A stretch of DNA of 64,000 nucleotides from Neoroseomonas eburnea (GCF_018129005.1 NZ_JAAEDL010000002.1:260019-324018); one strand, 5' to 3'. Positions 18,029 through 26,860 are shown, numbered from the stretch's first letter. The notes: a model not told the origin generated them from the letters alone. A program made the numbers and translations.

Positions 18029-18568
18029 TCAGCCCACCGTCACGGGGATGCGCACGGCGATGTCGCTGCCGGTGTAGTGCGGCGTCCAGCCGGTGGTGTC
18101 GGTGAAGACGCGCAGCGCCGTGACGTGCGGCACCTCGCCGGCGTCGAACCAGTGCCTGGTGTTTGCTGGCACGGAGATCAGGTCGCCCCGCGTGCAGTGC
18201 GCGTCGTAGATCTTCCCATCCACATGCATCACGAAATTGCCCGCGCCCTCGTGGAAGAAGCGGACCTCGTCCTCGGTGTGGATGTGTTCGGACAGGAACT
18301 TCGCGCGGATGGCGTCCTTCTGCGGATGGTCCGCCGTCAGGCGGATGACGTCGGCCGTGCCGGCCTTGGTCTCCTTGAGGAAGGCGTCGAGGTGCGGACG
18401 GTAGGCCGCGAGCACGGCGTCGGCCTCCGCGCCTGCGGGCAGGTCGGCGACCGGCCAGCGCTCGAAACGCACGCCGATGGCGGCGAGCGCCGTCGCCATC
18501 GCCTGCGGGTCGTCGGTCCTGAGCGTCTCGGCGCCGGTGGCGGCGTCACGGATGGTGAGAAGGCTCAT
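18029..18568 (-). CDS. mtnD: Acireductone dioxygenase MtnD
   Basis: Cupin-fold metal dioxygenase, 179 aa, acting on acireductone. With Fe it yields the keto-acid precursor of methionine plus formate, and with Ni the off-pathway products. The metal ligands are present: His-x-His-x4-Glu in HIHTEDEVRFF and the later His in ANTRHWFDAG. Length and order are typical of the bacterial family. It begins within a 4-nt overlap with mtnB and precedes mtnC by 7 nt, so the three genes are translated together. Confidence 0.95.
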   Translation of the reverse strand: MSLLTIRDAATGAETLRTDDPQAMATALAAIGVRFERWPVADLPAGAEADAVLAAYRPHLDAFLKETKAGTADVIRLTADHPQKDAIRAKFLSEHIHTEDEVRFFHEGAGNFVMHVDGKIYDAHCTRGDLISVPANTRHWFDAGEVPHVTALRVFTDTTGWTPHYTGSDIAVRIPVTVG

Positions 18569-19176
18569 CGCGCGGTCCTCCCTTCCTCGAGGTGACAGAG
18601 AAGCATGAATTCGAGCGCTTCCAGCCGGGCCATCGCCTGCGGCATGTCCGCGCCCCACACATAGACGCCGTGGCCGCGGATCAGGTAGCCCGGCGGAGCC
18701 TCCGGCGTTCGGTCCCACAGCGCGTCCAGCGCCCGCTGCAGGCGCGGAATGTCCTGGTCGTTGTCGAGCACCGGGACGGCGACCTCGGTCTCATGCGTCG
18801 GGCCGCCGGGGAAGGCCTTGAGCAGCTCGTAGCCGGCCAGCCGGATCTCGGCGCCGGCCCGCCGGGACAGTACGGTATTGGCGACCGAATGCCCGTGCAC
18901 CACCGCCCCGGCGTCGGGGAAGCGGCGGTAGATGCCGCAATGGAGCAGCGTCTCGTAGGACGGCCTGGCGCCGGGTTCGAGCGAGGCGCCTTCCGCATCC
19001 ACCCGCATGACCCCGGAGGGCGACAAGGCGCCCTTGTGGCAGCCCGAACGGGTGATGGCGATCCGGCCCGAACCTTCGCGGACCGAAAGGTTGCCGGCGG
19101 TCGCCGGCACCCAGCCCAGCGTGTCCATCCGCCGCCCCGCCGCCGCGATCGCCGCGGCGGCATCGTCGAACTTCAT
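18565..19176 (-). CDS. mtnB: Methylthioribulose-1-phosphate dehydratase MtnB
   Basis: Class II aldolase-fold zinc dehydratase, 203 aa, acting just before MtnC in methionine salvage. Zinc ligands are visible as VVHGHSVANT and LIRGHGVYVWG; the N-terminal TAGNLSVRE block and TRSGCHKG loop are family typical. It is the first gene of the mtnBDC-2H-corA run. mtnA and mtnK/mtnP, needed for the earlier steps, are not in the window. Confidence 0.93.
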   Translation of the reverse strand: MKFDDAAAAIAAAGRRMDTLGWVPATAGNLSVREGSGRIAITRSGCHKGALSPSGVMRVDAEGASLEPGARPSYETLLHCGIYRRFPDAGAVVHGHSVANTVLSRRAGAEIRLAGYELLKAFPGGPTHETEVAVPVLDNDQDIPRLQRALDALWDRTPEAPPGYLIRGHGVYVWGADMPQAMARLEALEFMLLCHLEEGRTAR

Positions 19177-19202
19177 GTTGTCGCTTCCTCAGGAACCACG
19201 AA

Positions 19203-19230
19203 GCCCCGCCGCGCAGGGGCGCGACGGGGC
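19203..19230 (-). terminator. Hairpin behind tatA
   Basis: GCCCCGCCGCGC pairs with GCGCGACGGGGC (one mismatch) around AGGG. It lies 27 nt behind the tatA stop and just before mtnB. The T-run is weak, so it may be an imperfect intrinsic terminator. Confidence 0.5.
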
Positions 19231-19256
19231 CTTTGCGGAAAGCCGAAGGCGTGGCG

Positions 19257-19520
19257 TCAGGCCGCGGGGCGGTTGCCCGACTGCGGCTGCGCCTGGGTGG
19301 CGCTGGCCTGGCCCTGGGCCGGGCCGGCGATGTTGCCGGCCGGCGGCGTGGTGGCCTGCGCCTCCATGGAGGCGTCCTTCTCGTCCTCCTTGATGTTCGC
19401 CTTGAAGGACTTGATGCCCTTGGCCAGGTCGCCCATCAGCCCGCTGATCTTGCCGCTGCCGAACAGCAGCAGAATGACGAGCAGCACGACCAGCCAGTGC
19501 CAGATGCTGAACGAACCCAT
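19257..19520 (-). CDS. tatA: Sec-independent translocase subunit TatA/E
   Basis: Pore-forming subunit of the twin-arginine translocase, 87 aa. One N-terminal membrane helix ([19 protein letters not shown]) runs into the amphipathic helix [20 protein letters not shown] with the FG hinge. A low-complexity Q/A/P-rich tail completes it. The length matches alphaproteobacterial TatA. tatB and tatC are not adjacent, so this is a stand-alone tatA. Several receptors here have Tat-like leaders and are potential clients. Confidence 0.92.
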   Translation of the reverse strand: MGSFSIWHWLVVLLVILLLFGSGKISGLMGDLAKGIKSFKANIKEDEKDASMEAQATTPPAGNIAGPAQGQASATQAQPQSGNRPAA

Positions 19521-19821
19521 GGCGACGCCTCGATCCCGTTGTGGCCGTGCCCCGGGGGGAGCACGGCCATAGCCGTATGAACGGGGCGCAACCTAGTGGC
19601 CCGGCGGCGCCCGTGCAAACCCACATGGGCCATCCGGCGCGCCGCCGCAACCGGTCTTGACGCGCACCGCGCCGGAAACCATCTCAGCGCCTGATCCGGG
19701 CCCCTCTGGCGGCCGCCCGTCCCGTGTGGCGAGGCGTCCGTGATGTCGGATCGCGTGGGAAATCGCGCGATCCGGGCCCTCCCTGCGCCCGTTTTCGCGC
19801 CAGAGAGGAGAGACATGGGGG
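19521..19821. other. 301-nt divergent intergenic region between tatA and terC
   Basis: It contains the promoters of both genes. I see a perfect 8-bp dyad GGATCGCG / CGCGATCC (19748-19773) in the terC leader and AGGAG at 19806 for terC. I looked for the conserved core of the manganese (yybP-ykoY) riboswitch and did not find it. The rest shows nothing I recognise. Confidence 0.5.
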
Positions 19822-20826
19822 ATGGATTTCTTTTCGGCGGAATGGCTCGGCAAGCCCCTCTGGATGTGGAAGGGCTTCCTGGCGGTGGTGCTGGTGCTGC
19901 TCGCCTTCGACCTCGGCGTGCTGAACCGGCGCGACAAGGAGATGGGGATTGCCCGGAGCCTGTGGCTCTCGGCCTTCTACATCGGCTTCGCCATGCTCTA
20001 CGGCGCCGGCATCTGGTGGGCCCACGAGGCCGGGGAGCTGACGACCTCCGACGGCACGCATGCGGGTGTCGCCTTCTTCACCGGCTTCTTCATCGAGAAG
20101 GCGCTGTCGATCGACAACGTCTTCGTCATCAGCCTGATCTTCGGCTTCTTCGCCATTCCGCGGCAGTACCAGTACCGCGCCCTGGTCTGGGGCATCATCG
20201 GCGTGATCGTGCTGCGCGGGTTGATGATCGGCCTCGGCGCGGCGCTCGTGCAGCAATATGCGTGGGTGCTCTACATCTTCGGCGCCTTCCTGATCGTCAC
20301 CGGCATCAAGATGCTGGTGGTGCCGGAAGGCGAGCAGGACATCTCGCGGAACCCGGCCGTGCGCTTCCTGCGCCGGTACATGCGGGTGACGGAGGATCTG
20401 CACGACCAGAAGTTCTTCGTGAGGCAGGCCGATGCGAAGACGGGGCGGATGGTGCGCGTCGCCACGCCGCTGTTCCTGGCGCTGGTGGTGATCAACATCG
20501 CCGACCTGGTCTTCGCGGTGGACAGCGTGCCGGCGATCTTCGCCATCACCACCGACACCTTCATCGTCTACACGGCGAACATCATGGCGATCCTCGGCCT
20601 GCGCGCGCTCTACTTCGCGCTCGCCGCCATGGTGCACCGGTTCCACTATCTGAAATACGCGCTCGCCCTGGTGCTGGTGTTCATCGGCGCGAAGATCTTC
20701 TGGAACCAGATCGTCGGGAAGGTGGATCCGGCGATCTCGCTCGGCGTGACGCTGGCGATGATCGCCGGCGGCGTCCTGTGGTCGCTGTGGAAGACCCGCA
20801 AGGACACCCCGGTGGCGGCGGGATGA
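19822..20826 (+). CDS. TerC/Alx-family membrane protein (probable manganese exporter)
   Basis: Integral membrane protein of 334 aa with about eight to nine segments. The two acidic signature repeats of the family are intact: FIEKALSIDNVFVISLIF near residue 90 and NIADLVFAVDSVPAIFAIT near residue 225. These aspartates bind metal in TerC/Alx proteins, which export Mn2+ and help metalate secreted proteins. The start at 19822 has AGGAG 11 nt upstream; an ATG at 19815 is out of frame. A GC-rich hairpin follows the gene. Confidence 0.9.
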   Translation: MDFFSAEWLGKPLWMWKGFLAVVLVLLAFDLGVLNRRDKEMGIARSLWLSAFYIGFAMLYGAGIWWAHEAGELTTSDGTHAGVAFFTGFFIEKALSIDNVFVISLIFGFFAIPRQYQYRALVWGIIGVIVLRGLMIGLGAALVQQYAWVLYIFGAFLIVTGIKMLVVPEGEQDISRNPAVRFLRRYMRVTEDLHDQKFFVRQADAKTGRMVRVATPLFLALVVINIADLVFAVDSVPAIFAITTDTFIVYTANIMAILGLRALYFALAAMVHRFHYLKYALALVLVFIGAKIFWNQIVGKVDPAISLGVTLAMIAGGVLWSLWKTRKDTPVAAG

Positions 20827-20833
20827 CGCCGCC

Positions 20834-20862
20834 GGGCGGGAGGGGGAAACCCCCTCCCGCCC
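20834..20862 (+). terminator. Strong hairpin behind terC
   Basis: Perfect 13-bp stem GGGCGGGAGGGGG / CCCCCTCCCGCCC with loop AAA, 8 nt behind the terC stop. There is no T-run. It resembles the C-type hairpins at 26965 and 51762. Confidence 0.65.
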
Positions 20863-21145
20863 GCGCCATACATTGGTATTTCGCCCCGTGCCGGCCGGTC
20901 CGCCGGCCCGGCCCTCCCCCTTCCCCGCGGAGATGAAGTTGCGGGCGGTCCAGGTGATCCAGCCACCTGGCGGCGGGTGCCGAGGGCAGAACCCGGGCCG
21001 CAGCTTGAGGCCAAGCCGCGCTTCCCGCCCGCCGTTTCCGTCTGGACCGGTTTCCGTTCGCCTTGGCTCGCCGCAACCGCTCCTGCCCCTTGTCCGTGCG
21101 GGCATCTTCACCCGATCAGGCAATTCCACCTGACCGGGACGTGCT
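20863..21145. other. Intergenic region without recognised gene
   Basis: About 280 nt between terC and the end of the anti-sigma gene. It is GC-rich, and open frames exist in several registers but none has a convincing start or composition. I see nothing functional except the adjoining hairpin. Confidence 0.5.
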
Positions 21146-21907
21146 CTACCCGCCCGACAGGGCAGCGACCCGCAGCAGCACGGCCTTCGGCGCGCCCTCG
21201 CCGACCACCGCATGGCCGAAGCCGTCGCGGAACCAGACCGCCGCGCGCAGCGGCGCCTCGCGGTCCATCACCTCCGGCGCCGCCGGCCCGGCACGGCGGG
21301 ACCGCCGGACAAAGAGCGACAGGCGCTCGCCGCCCGCGCCCTCATACAGCACGAAGGCCGCGAGCCCGTCCTCGGTCGGCAGCACGCGCGCGCCGAGCGG
21401 CCGCAGCCCGAGGGCCGAGAGATCCGGCACCGGCACCTGCCAGCCGACCGCGGCCGCGACGCGCTCGGCCAGCACGCCCTCTGCCGCCGCGATCTCCACC
21501 GCCCCGCTGCCGCGCCCCGCATAGACGCGGTGCGCGGCGAGCGCATCGGCCATGGGCGGGCCCACGGCGGCATCCTCCTGCCGCGCCACCCACCAGCCGG
21601 AGGCGGCACCGATCGCAAGCAGCATCACCGAGGCCGCGATGCGCCGCGCCGCGACCGGCGCCCATCGGCGCCGCGCCGCCGCCAGGCCCGCGACCCGCAG
21701 GCGGGCAGGCAGAGGCTCCTCGGCCACCGGCGCCAGGGCGGCGCGCAGCATCGCCGCATCCTCCTGCCAGCCGCGGAGCCGCGCCGCGTCGGCCGGGTGG
21801 CGCTCAAGCCAGGCCGCCACCGCCGCCCGGCGCGCGGGATCGAGCCGCCCGTCGACGAAGGCGTGCAGGTCGTCCTCGCCCACCGGAGGCATTGCCGGGC
21901 CGGTCAT
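21146..21907 (-). CDS. Anti-sigma factor, membrane-anchored
   Basis: Predicted transmembrane anti-sigma factor, 253 aa. The cytoplasmic N-terminal domain begins GEDDLHAFVDGRLDPARR, typical of RskA/FecR-like anti-sigmas without the zinc ligands of ZAS domains. One membrane segment (AASVMLLAIGAASGWWVA) lies near residue 100. The periplasmic domain is about 130 residues with no known catalytic motif (LPTEDGLAAFVLYEG). Its start overlaps the sigma gene by 4 nt, so the two are produced together. It would hold the sigma factor until an envelope signal arrives. Confidence 0.85.
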   Translation of the reverse strand: MTGPAMPPVGEDDLHAFVDGRLDPARRAAVAAWLERHPADAARLRGWQEDAAMLRAALAPVAEEPLPARLRVAGLAAARRRWAPVAARRIAASVMLLAIGAASGWWVARQEDAAVGPPMADALAAHRVYAGRGSGAVEIAAAEGVLAERVAAAVGWQVPVPDLSALGLRPLGARVLPTEDGLAAFVLYEGAGGERLSLFVRRSRRAGPAAPEVMDREAPLRAAVWFRDGFGHAVVGEGAPKAVLLRVAALSGG

Positions 21908-22422
21908 TTCACCCTCCGCAGCGCCGGCGGCGCGGCCTCGGCGCCGGAGAGGCCGCGCAGCCTTTCCCGCCCGCGCGACAGCCGCGACATCACCGTGCCC
22001 ACCGGAATGCCGAGCACCGCCGCCGCCTCGGCATAGTCGAGACCCTCCACCGCCACCAGCACCAGCACCGCGCGCTGCTCCTCCGGCAGGCGCGCCAGCA
22101 GGGCGACGACGCGCGCCGCCTCCAGCGCCTGGTCCGGTGCTGCCAGCGGAAGGGGCGGCAGGGCCTCGGCGCTGGCCTCGGCGTGGCGGCGGGCAACGGC
22201 CTCGGACCGCTTCCCGTCGATGAATCGACGCCACAGGATGGCATAGAGCCAAGCCCGCAGGCTGGCGCCGGGCCGGCGCAGCCACCAGCGGTCGAGCGCC
22301 CGCAGCAGCGTCTCCTGCACCAGGTCGTCGGCCAGCATGGCATCGCCGCCGGCGAGCGCGCGGGCGAAGCGCCGGAGACCCGGCACCTGCGCCTCGATCG
22401 CCGCGTCGCGCTGCCGGCTCAT
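21904..22422 (-). CDS. ECF RNA polymerase sigma factor
   Basis: Extracytoplasmic-function sigma factor, 172 aa. Region 2 is seen as DAMLADDLVQETLLRALDRW and SLRAWLYAILWRRFID. Region 4 is seen as LPEEQRAVLVLVAVEGLDYAEAA with the HTH AAVLGIPVGTVMSRLSRGR, here split. The length is standard and there is no extra domain. It overlaps the anti-sigma gene by 4 nt and follows the DUF305 gene by 14 nt, making a four-gene operon. Its regulon probably includes this operon; no autoregulatory promoter was identified. Confidence 0.92.
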   Translation of the reverse strand: MSRQRDAAIEAQVPGLRRFARALAGGDAMLADDLVQETLLRALDRWWLRRPGASLRAWLYAILWRRFIDGKRSEAVARRHAEASAEALPPLPLAAPDQALEAARVVALLARLPEEQRAVLVLVAVEGLDYAEAAAVLGIPVGTVMSRLSRGRERLRGLSGAEAAPPALRRVK

Positions 22423-22436
22423 GCCTCTCCCTCCGC

Positions 22437-22805
22437 TCAGCCCGGCCCGCGCGTGCCGCCCGGGTTCGGGAAGTCGTCTGCCGTCCCGCCGCGCGCCAGC
22501 ACGGCGAGCCGCGCCTGCATGGCGGCGATCTCGACCGCCTGGCCGGCGATGATGCCCTCGGCAAGCTGGCGCACCAACGGGTCGCGGCCATGGCGCAGCA
22601 CCAGCTCGGCCATGTCCACCGCACCCTGGTGGTGCGGGATCATCATGGCGAGGAAGTCGCGGTCCGGGTCGCCGAGGGGCGTACCGGCATGCATGTCCTG
22701 CATCATGCGGTCCATGGCGGCGGCCATCGCGGCGTCGAAGGCGCTGGCCGGGCGCGGGGCGGGCGCCTGTGCCGGCGCGTGCTGGTGGTGCCGATGCCCG
22801 CTCAT
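22437..22805 (-). CDS. DUF305 domain protein
   Basis: Small His/Met-rich protein, 122 aa. The core DUF305 pattern is clear: DRDFLAMMIPHHQGAVDMAE, LVRQLAEGIIAGQAVEIAAM. Members are often found beside copper-handling genes, and the HH and methionines could bind metal, but this is not proven. No signal peptide is seen with the start at 22805 (SGHRHHQH); a longer frame exists upstream. It overlaps the beta-propeller gene by 4 nt. Confidence 0.85.
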   Translation of the reverse strand: MSGHRHHQHAPAQAPAPRPASAFDAAMAAAMDRMMQDMHAGTPLGDPDRDFLAMMIPHHQGAVDMAELVLRHGRDPLVRQLAEGIIAGQAVEIAAMQARLAVLARGGTADDFPNPGGTRGPG

Positions 22806-24184
22806 GCCGTCGCGCTCCGCGCCCCGGGGCGCACATAGACCAGGTTGATCGACTTCTTGCTGCGCAGGCGCCCCGAAGGCAACGCCAGGTCGCCGAGCGG
22901 GATGCGCGCGAGAAGCCGCGGCTGCACCGGGTCGCTGACGTCGAAGGCGGAGCACACCGTCTGACCGGCATGGGGCGTGTTCGGCAACTCATCCTGTTCA
23001 TGCGCGACGTAGAGCCGGGTGCCGGTCGGGTCGGTCCACAAGCCATGCGCCTCCCGCCCGCCGCTGTGGAAGTCGGCGACCACCCGGCGCCGGCCGGCCG
23101 GCGCGCTGCGGTCGATCACGCCGATCCGGCTGCTGGCGATGCCGTCCGGCCCGTCATCGTCGACGCGGGCATAGGAGACATAGACGAAGCGGCCGCGCGC
23201 GTTCTCGACGAACTCGACATGGTTCGGGCGGGCGAGGTCCGGGAGCTGGATGGTCTCAGCGACGCGCACCTCGCCCTGCATGGCAAGGACCGAGACGCGG
23301 TCCGCCAGCTTGTGAGTCGTCCAGATCTCGCCCCCGTCCGGGCTCAGCTTCAGGAAGGGGCTGAAGCCGAAGGGGTCGCGCTCGGCGATCTCGATGCGGC
23401 GGCGGCCGGCGATGCGGCTCAAACCCTCCGCATCGTAGTCCACCGACAGAAGGTCGATGACGGCCGCCTTCTGGCTGACCACCACGGCGAGGCGGCCATC
23501 GGCGGAGAACCAGGCATGCGCCGGGCCGGGCATGGTGGGGATGAAGCCGCGCAGGGCGTGGCCGGGGCGACCGCCGGCGCTTTCCTCCCGCGCCCTCGCC
23601 ACGTCGAGCACGGCGATCCGGTCCTCGCCGCGCACGGTCACCCACAGCTCGCGGCCGTTGCGGGTGAAGGTGGGCTCGTGCGGCTCGCGGCCGAGGAAGA
23701 TGCCGCTGGTCAGCCGCTCCGGGTTCGTCGTGTCGCGCGCCTGGGTGTTCGGGCGGTTGCCGACGACGCGGCGGGTCTCGGTCTCGATCAGGTAGACATT
23801 GGAGCTGCCGCGGCCGGTGGTCGCGATCAGCCGCGAATCCGGGCTCGGGCAGGAGCCGTGGATCGAGATCGCGCCGTGATAGAGCGGCTTCTGCACCATA
23901 GCGCCGTGCGGCGGGATGACGCCGCCCGTCACGAAGCGGAAGGGAGGGCGGGGGTCTTCGTCGAAGCTGGTCAGGTTGACGGTGGCGGCGACGACGTTCC
24001 GCACCGGGTCGACGACCGTCAGTGTGTTGGAATCCTCGTTGCAGAGCCAGACGCCGTCGCCGGCCTGCGGCCCGGCGGGCTGGGCCTGCGCCTCGGCCGG
24101 GCCTGCGGCGCCGGCGGCACCGAGGCCGGCCATGGCGAGGCCGGAGAGGAGTTCACGGCGGGTAGGCTCTGGCATGGGTGGCAT
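22802..24184 (-). CDS. YVTN-type beta-propeller protein, exported
   Basis: Protein of 460 aa with a twin-arginine leader (PTRRELLSGLAMAGLG) and cleavage near AEAQAQ. Repeats of the YVTN/YncE type follow: GVWLCNEDSNTLTVVDP, SRLIATTGRGSSNVYLIE, GRELWVTVRGEDRIAVLD, RLAVVVSQKAAVIDLLSV and GGEIWTTHKLADRVSVLAM. They suggest a seven-bladed propeller in the periplasm. The function is unknown; possibilities are lactonase-like or metal-protein partner roles. It is first in the operon with DUF305, ECF sigma and anti-sigma, so it may be sensor input or an output of that stress circuit. Confidence 0.82.
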   Translation of the reverse strand: MPPMPEPTRRELLSGLAMAGLGAAGAAGPAEAQAQPAGPQAGDGVWLCNEDSNTLTVVDPVRNVVAATVNLTSFDEDPRPPFRFVTGGVIPPHGAMVQKPLYHGAISIHGSCPSPDSRLIATTGRGSSNVYLIETETRRVVGNRPNTQARDTTNPERLTSGIFLGREPHEPTFTRNGRELWVTVRGEDRIAVLDVARAREESAGGRPGHALRGFIPTMPGPAHAWFSADGRLAVVVSQKAAVIDLLSVDYDAEGLSRIAGRRRIEIAERDPFGFSPFLKLSPDGGEIWTTHKLADRVSVLAMQGEVRVAETIQLPDLARPNHVEFVENARGRFVYVSYARVDDDGPDGIASSRIGVIDRSAPAGRRRVVADFHSGGREAHGLWTDPTGTRLYVAHEQDELPNTPHAGQTVCSAFDVSDPVQPRLLARIPLGDLALPSGRLRSKKSINLVYVRPGARSATA

Positions 24185-24328
24185 CGCTCCTGAAACTGCC
24201 GATGGGCAGATGCAGGACAGACGCGCAGGCCCCGGGCCCTATTCCCGGCTCGCGATGAGAATTTCCGAAGGAGCCCCCACGCCCGGACGTGGCCGGGAGG
24301 CCGAAGCGGCGCGTTGGCGGTCCGGGCC

Positions 24329-25303
24329 TCAGCTCTCCGGCCGCAGTTCGAGCCGCCGGATGATGGCACCCCAGCGCTGGATGTCGCTCGCCAGCAATGC
24401 CCGGAAGGTGTCCGGATCGCTGCCGACCACGGTGAAGCCCGCCGTCTCCAGGGCGCGCCGCTGCTCCGGCACCGCCAGGGCGCGACCGGCCTCCGCCGCC
24501 ACGCGCGCGACGCGATCCGCCGGCATGCCGGTGGGTGCGAAGAGCCCGATCCAGGCCACGGCGGGTTCGCTGTCCACGCCGGATTCCCGCATGGTCGGCA
24601 CCTCGGGGATGGCGGGGAAGCGCTCCGCGCTGGTCACCGCCAGCGCGCGCACCGTGCCTTCCCGGACCTGCGCCAGCACGCCGCCGGTCGCCGCGAAGAA
24701 GGCCTGGATGCGGCCCGCCACCAGGTCGAGCACCGCCTGGCCCACGGCGCGGTAGGGCACATGCACCGCCTGGAAGCCCTGGGTTGCCGCGAGATCCTCC
24801 ATCGCCAGGTGCGACAGCGTCCCCGGCCCGGTCGAGGCATAGGAGATCCTGCCGGGATTGGCCCGCGCATAGGCGACGAACTCGGCCGCCGTGCGTGCCG
24901 GCACCGAGGGATGCACCACCAGGACGAAGGGCAGGCGCGCCAGCAGGGAGATCGGCACGAGGTCCGTCGCCGGATCGTAGCCGAGCGCCGGATTGAGGAT
25001 CTTCGCCGTGCTGCCCGGCCCGCCGATCGTCACGCCGAGCGTGTGCCCGTCGGTCGCGCGGGCGATCGCCTCGGTGCCGATGTGCCCGCCGCCGCCGGCG
25101 CGGTTGTCCACCACCACGGGCTGGCCGAAAGCCTGCTGGAAATGCGGCGCCACCGCGCGGGCGGCGAGATCGGGCGTCGAGCCGCCGGGGAAGGCGACGA
25201 TGACGCGCAGCGGGCGGTCGGGCCAGGTGCCCTGCGCCTGCGCATGACCGCCGGCCAGGGCAAGGGCAGGCAGCGCGGCAAGGCCGCGGCGGGTCAGGGT
25301 CAT
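24329..25303 (-). CDS. Bug/TctC-family tripartite tricarboxylate receptor
   Basis: Second Bug receptor of the window, 324 aa. A signal peptide (TLTRRGLAALPALALAGG, cut near AQAQG) is followed by WPDRPLRVIVAFPGGSTPD, VVVDNRAGGGGHIG, ISYASTGPGTLSHLAMED and HVPYRAVGQAVLDL. The start ATG at 25303 has GGAGGA at the right distance; the frame runs further upstream without a leader. There is no TctAB permease nearby. The ligand is unknown. Confidence 0.9.
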   Translation of the reverse strand: MTLTRRGLAALPALALAGGHAQAQGTWPDRPLRVIVAFPGGSTPDLAARAVAPHFQQAFGQPVVVDNRAGGGGHIGTEAIARATDGHTLGVTIGGPGSTAKILNPALGYDPATDLVPISLLARLPFVLVVHPSVPARTAAEFVAYARANPGRISYASTGPGTLSHLAMEDLAATQGFQAVHVPYRAVGQAVLDLVAGRIQAFFAATGGVLAQVREGTVRALAVTSAERFPAIPEVPTMRESGVDSEPAVAWIGLFAPTGMPADRVARVAAEAGRALAVPEQRRALETAGFTVVGSDPDTFRALLASDIQRWGAIIRRLELRPES

Positions 25304-25491
25304 GGCGCTTCCTCCGACAGGCAACAGGCGCATCGTCCGGCCTAGCCGGGCGAGCGCGGTCTGCCTGCCGCTTCCAGCATGGGAACGGGTCCGCCGCAAG
25401 CGGCGCGCGAGGCCATGCAGGACCGCATTCACCTTTCCATCAGGATGTGCAACTCAATCTTGACGCGTTCTCTCGAACAGGAGCGCAACCC

Positions 25492-26151
25492 ATGACTGCA
25501 TCCCTGCGTGCGATCCTTCTCTGCGGCGCGGCGCTTTCCCTGCCCGGCTGTGCCACGGCGGCGCTCAATGCGGCGCTGCGCGCGGCCAATCCGGGGCCGG
25601 CCTGGAACGGCGATGTCGTCGTGGCCTCGGAACCGCCTGGCGCCCACTGCACGATCAACCGCGACGAGCGCGTGATGGCCGAGGTGCCCGCCACGCCCGG
25701 CACGGTGCAGCTTTCGCGGTCCCACAGCACGCTCGAGGTGCGCTGCCGGACGGATGGCTATCTTCAGACGGCCGAGATCCTCCGCCCGCGGGATGACCCG
25801 GCGGTGTTCCGCATGGCGCCGAACGGCATCATCGGCGCGACGGCCACGGTCTTCAGCCTCGCCTCCGCGCGGACCATGCGCTACCCGGGCGAGGTGACGG
25901 TGGCGCTGGCGCCCGCGGTCTTCCCCTCCGAATCGGCGCGGGAAGCCTGGTTCGCCCAGCGTCGGCAGGCGATCATCGCCCGCCGCGCCACGGAGATCGC
26001 GCTCGCCGAGGAACGCTGCCGCGCCAGCGCCGAGAGCACCTGCGACCCGGGGCTGATGGTCATGCAGCGGGAACAGGCGGACGAGCTGGGCCGCCTCGAC
26101 GGCCTGATGGCGCAGGCGACCGTGGCAGCGCAGGTCGCCGCTGCGGATTGA
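25492..26151 (+). CDS. Putative lipoprotein with PEGA-like segment
   Basis: Predicted outer- or inner-membrane lipoprotein, 219 aa. The leader TASLRAILLCGAALSLPGC ends in a lipobox with Cys near residue 20. The next segment (GDVVVASEPPGAHCTINRD, VPATPGTVQLSR, LEVRCRTDGY) resembles a PEGA-type beta domain. The C-terminal third is helical and charged (REAWFAQRRQAIIARRATEI) with a possible disulfide pair, ERCRASAESTCDP. AGGAG precedes the ATG at 25492. Function unknown. Confidence 0.75.
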   Translation: MTASLRAILLCGAALSLPGCATAALNAALRAANPGPAWNGDVVVASEPPGAHCTINRDERVMAEVPATPGTVQLSRSHSTLEVRCRTDGYLQTAEILRPRDDPAVFRMAPNGIIGATATVFSLASARTMRYPGEVTVALAPAVFPSESAREAWFAQRRQAIIARRATEIALAEERCRASAESTCDPGLMVMQREQADELGRLDGLMAQATVAAQVAAAD

Positions 26152-26280
26152 TGCCGGCCGGTCTTTCGGCGGACCCGGTATCGGAGCGCTGGCTTCGCGC
26201 GCGGCTGCTCCACCGGCCTGCGCGCATGCAGCCGAGCCCATGACCCCATCGGCAAGGCGCGGCGGCATGATCGGCCCGCC

Positions 26281-26787
26281 CTACCGAGCCTCGGCCACCA
26301 GCGTCCCGCCATGGACGAAGCCGAACGTCGGGTAGGTACTCTGGCCGAAATCATTCACCGGCGGGTACCAGACACGGACCAGCGACCAGTCGTTGTTGGG
26401 CGAGACATCGATCACCGGCTGGTCGCGCGCGATGCGGCCACGGTTGCGGCCCGACGCCCAGTTGGCGTGGTCCACCCGGATCTCCCGCGGCGACACCACG
26501 CGCGTCACGACCGAGAGATGGCCCGTGCGGTTGCGGTAGGTGCGCATGAACACCAGCACCGACCCGGTCCTTGGGCGACGGGAGCGGTCGTAGCGGCCGG
26601 AACGGGCCGCGGCGTCCCACCATTCCCAGGCATCGCCCTGCAGATCGATGCCCGAGCGAGTCCTGGCGTAGGGCACGCAGGAGATGTCGCCCCCCGCGTA
26701 GCCAGGCACGCCTGTGCGCGGCGTGCCGCGCGAACTGCCGCAGGCCGCGAGGCCAAGTACGGCCAGCATCAAGATCATGCGAAGCAC
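26281..26787 (-). CDS. CHAP-domain lipoprotein (putative peptidoglycan amidase)
   Basis: Protein of 168 aa with a lipoprotein leader (LRMILMLAVLGLAAC). A compact CHAP domain follows, with catalytic Cys in ISCVPYARTRSG, a tryptophan-rich stretch GDAWEWWDAA, GSVLVFMR, catalytic His in GHLSVVTRVV and the Asn/Asp partner in VDHANW. CHAP proteins cleave peptide bonds in peptidoglycan. The family in Rhodospirillales is usually a small secreted or anchored cysteine amidase. No autolysin regulator is adjacent. Confidence 0.82.
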   Translation of the reverse strand: MLRMILMLAVLGLAACGSSRGTPRTGVPGYAGGDISCVPYARTRSGIDLQGDAWEWWDAAARSGRYDRSRRPRTGSVLVFMRTYRNRTGHLSVVTRVVSPREIRVDHANWASGRNRGRIARDQPVIDVSPNNDWSLVRVWYPPVNDFGQSTYPTFGFVHGGTLVAEAR

Positions 26788-26860
26788 GACCCCGAACCCC
26801 CTGATTCCCCTGGATTCAGTATAGGCGACTCGGGGCGGGAGGGGAACGGTCTCAAGAAAA

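Noticed and set aside
19690..19821. Manganese riboswitch (yybP-ykoY) before the TerC gene
   Set aside because: The conserved core could not be found; only an 8-bp GC-rich dyad is present, which is not specific.
20873..21133. Small gene between terC and the anti-sigma gene
   Set aside because: The frame starts without a ribosome site and its Pro/Arg-rich translation looks like random GC-rich sequence.
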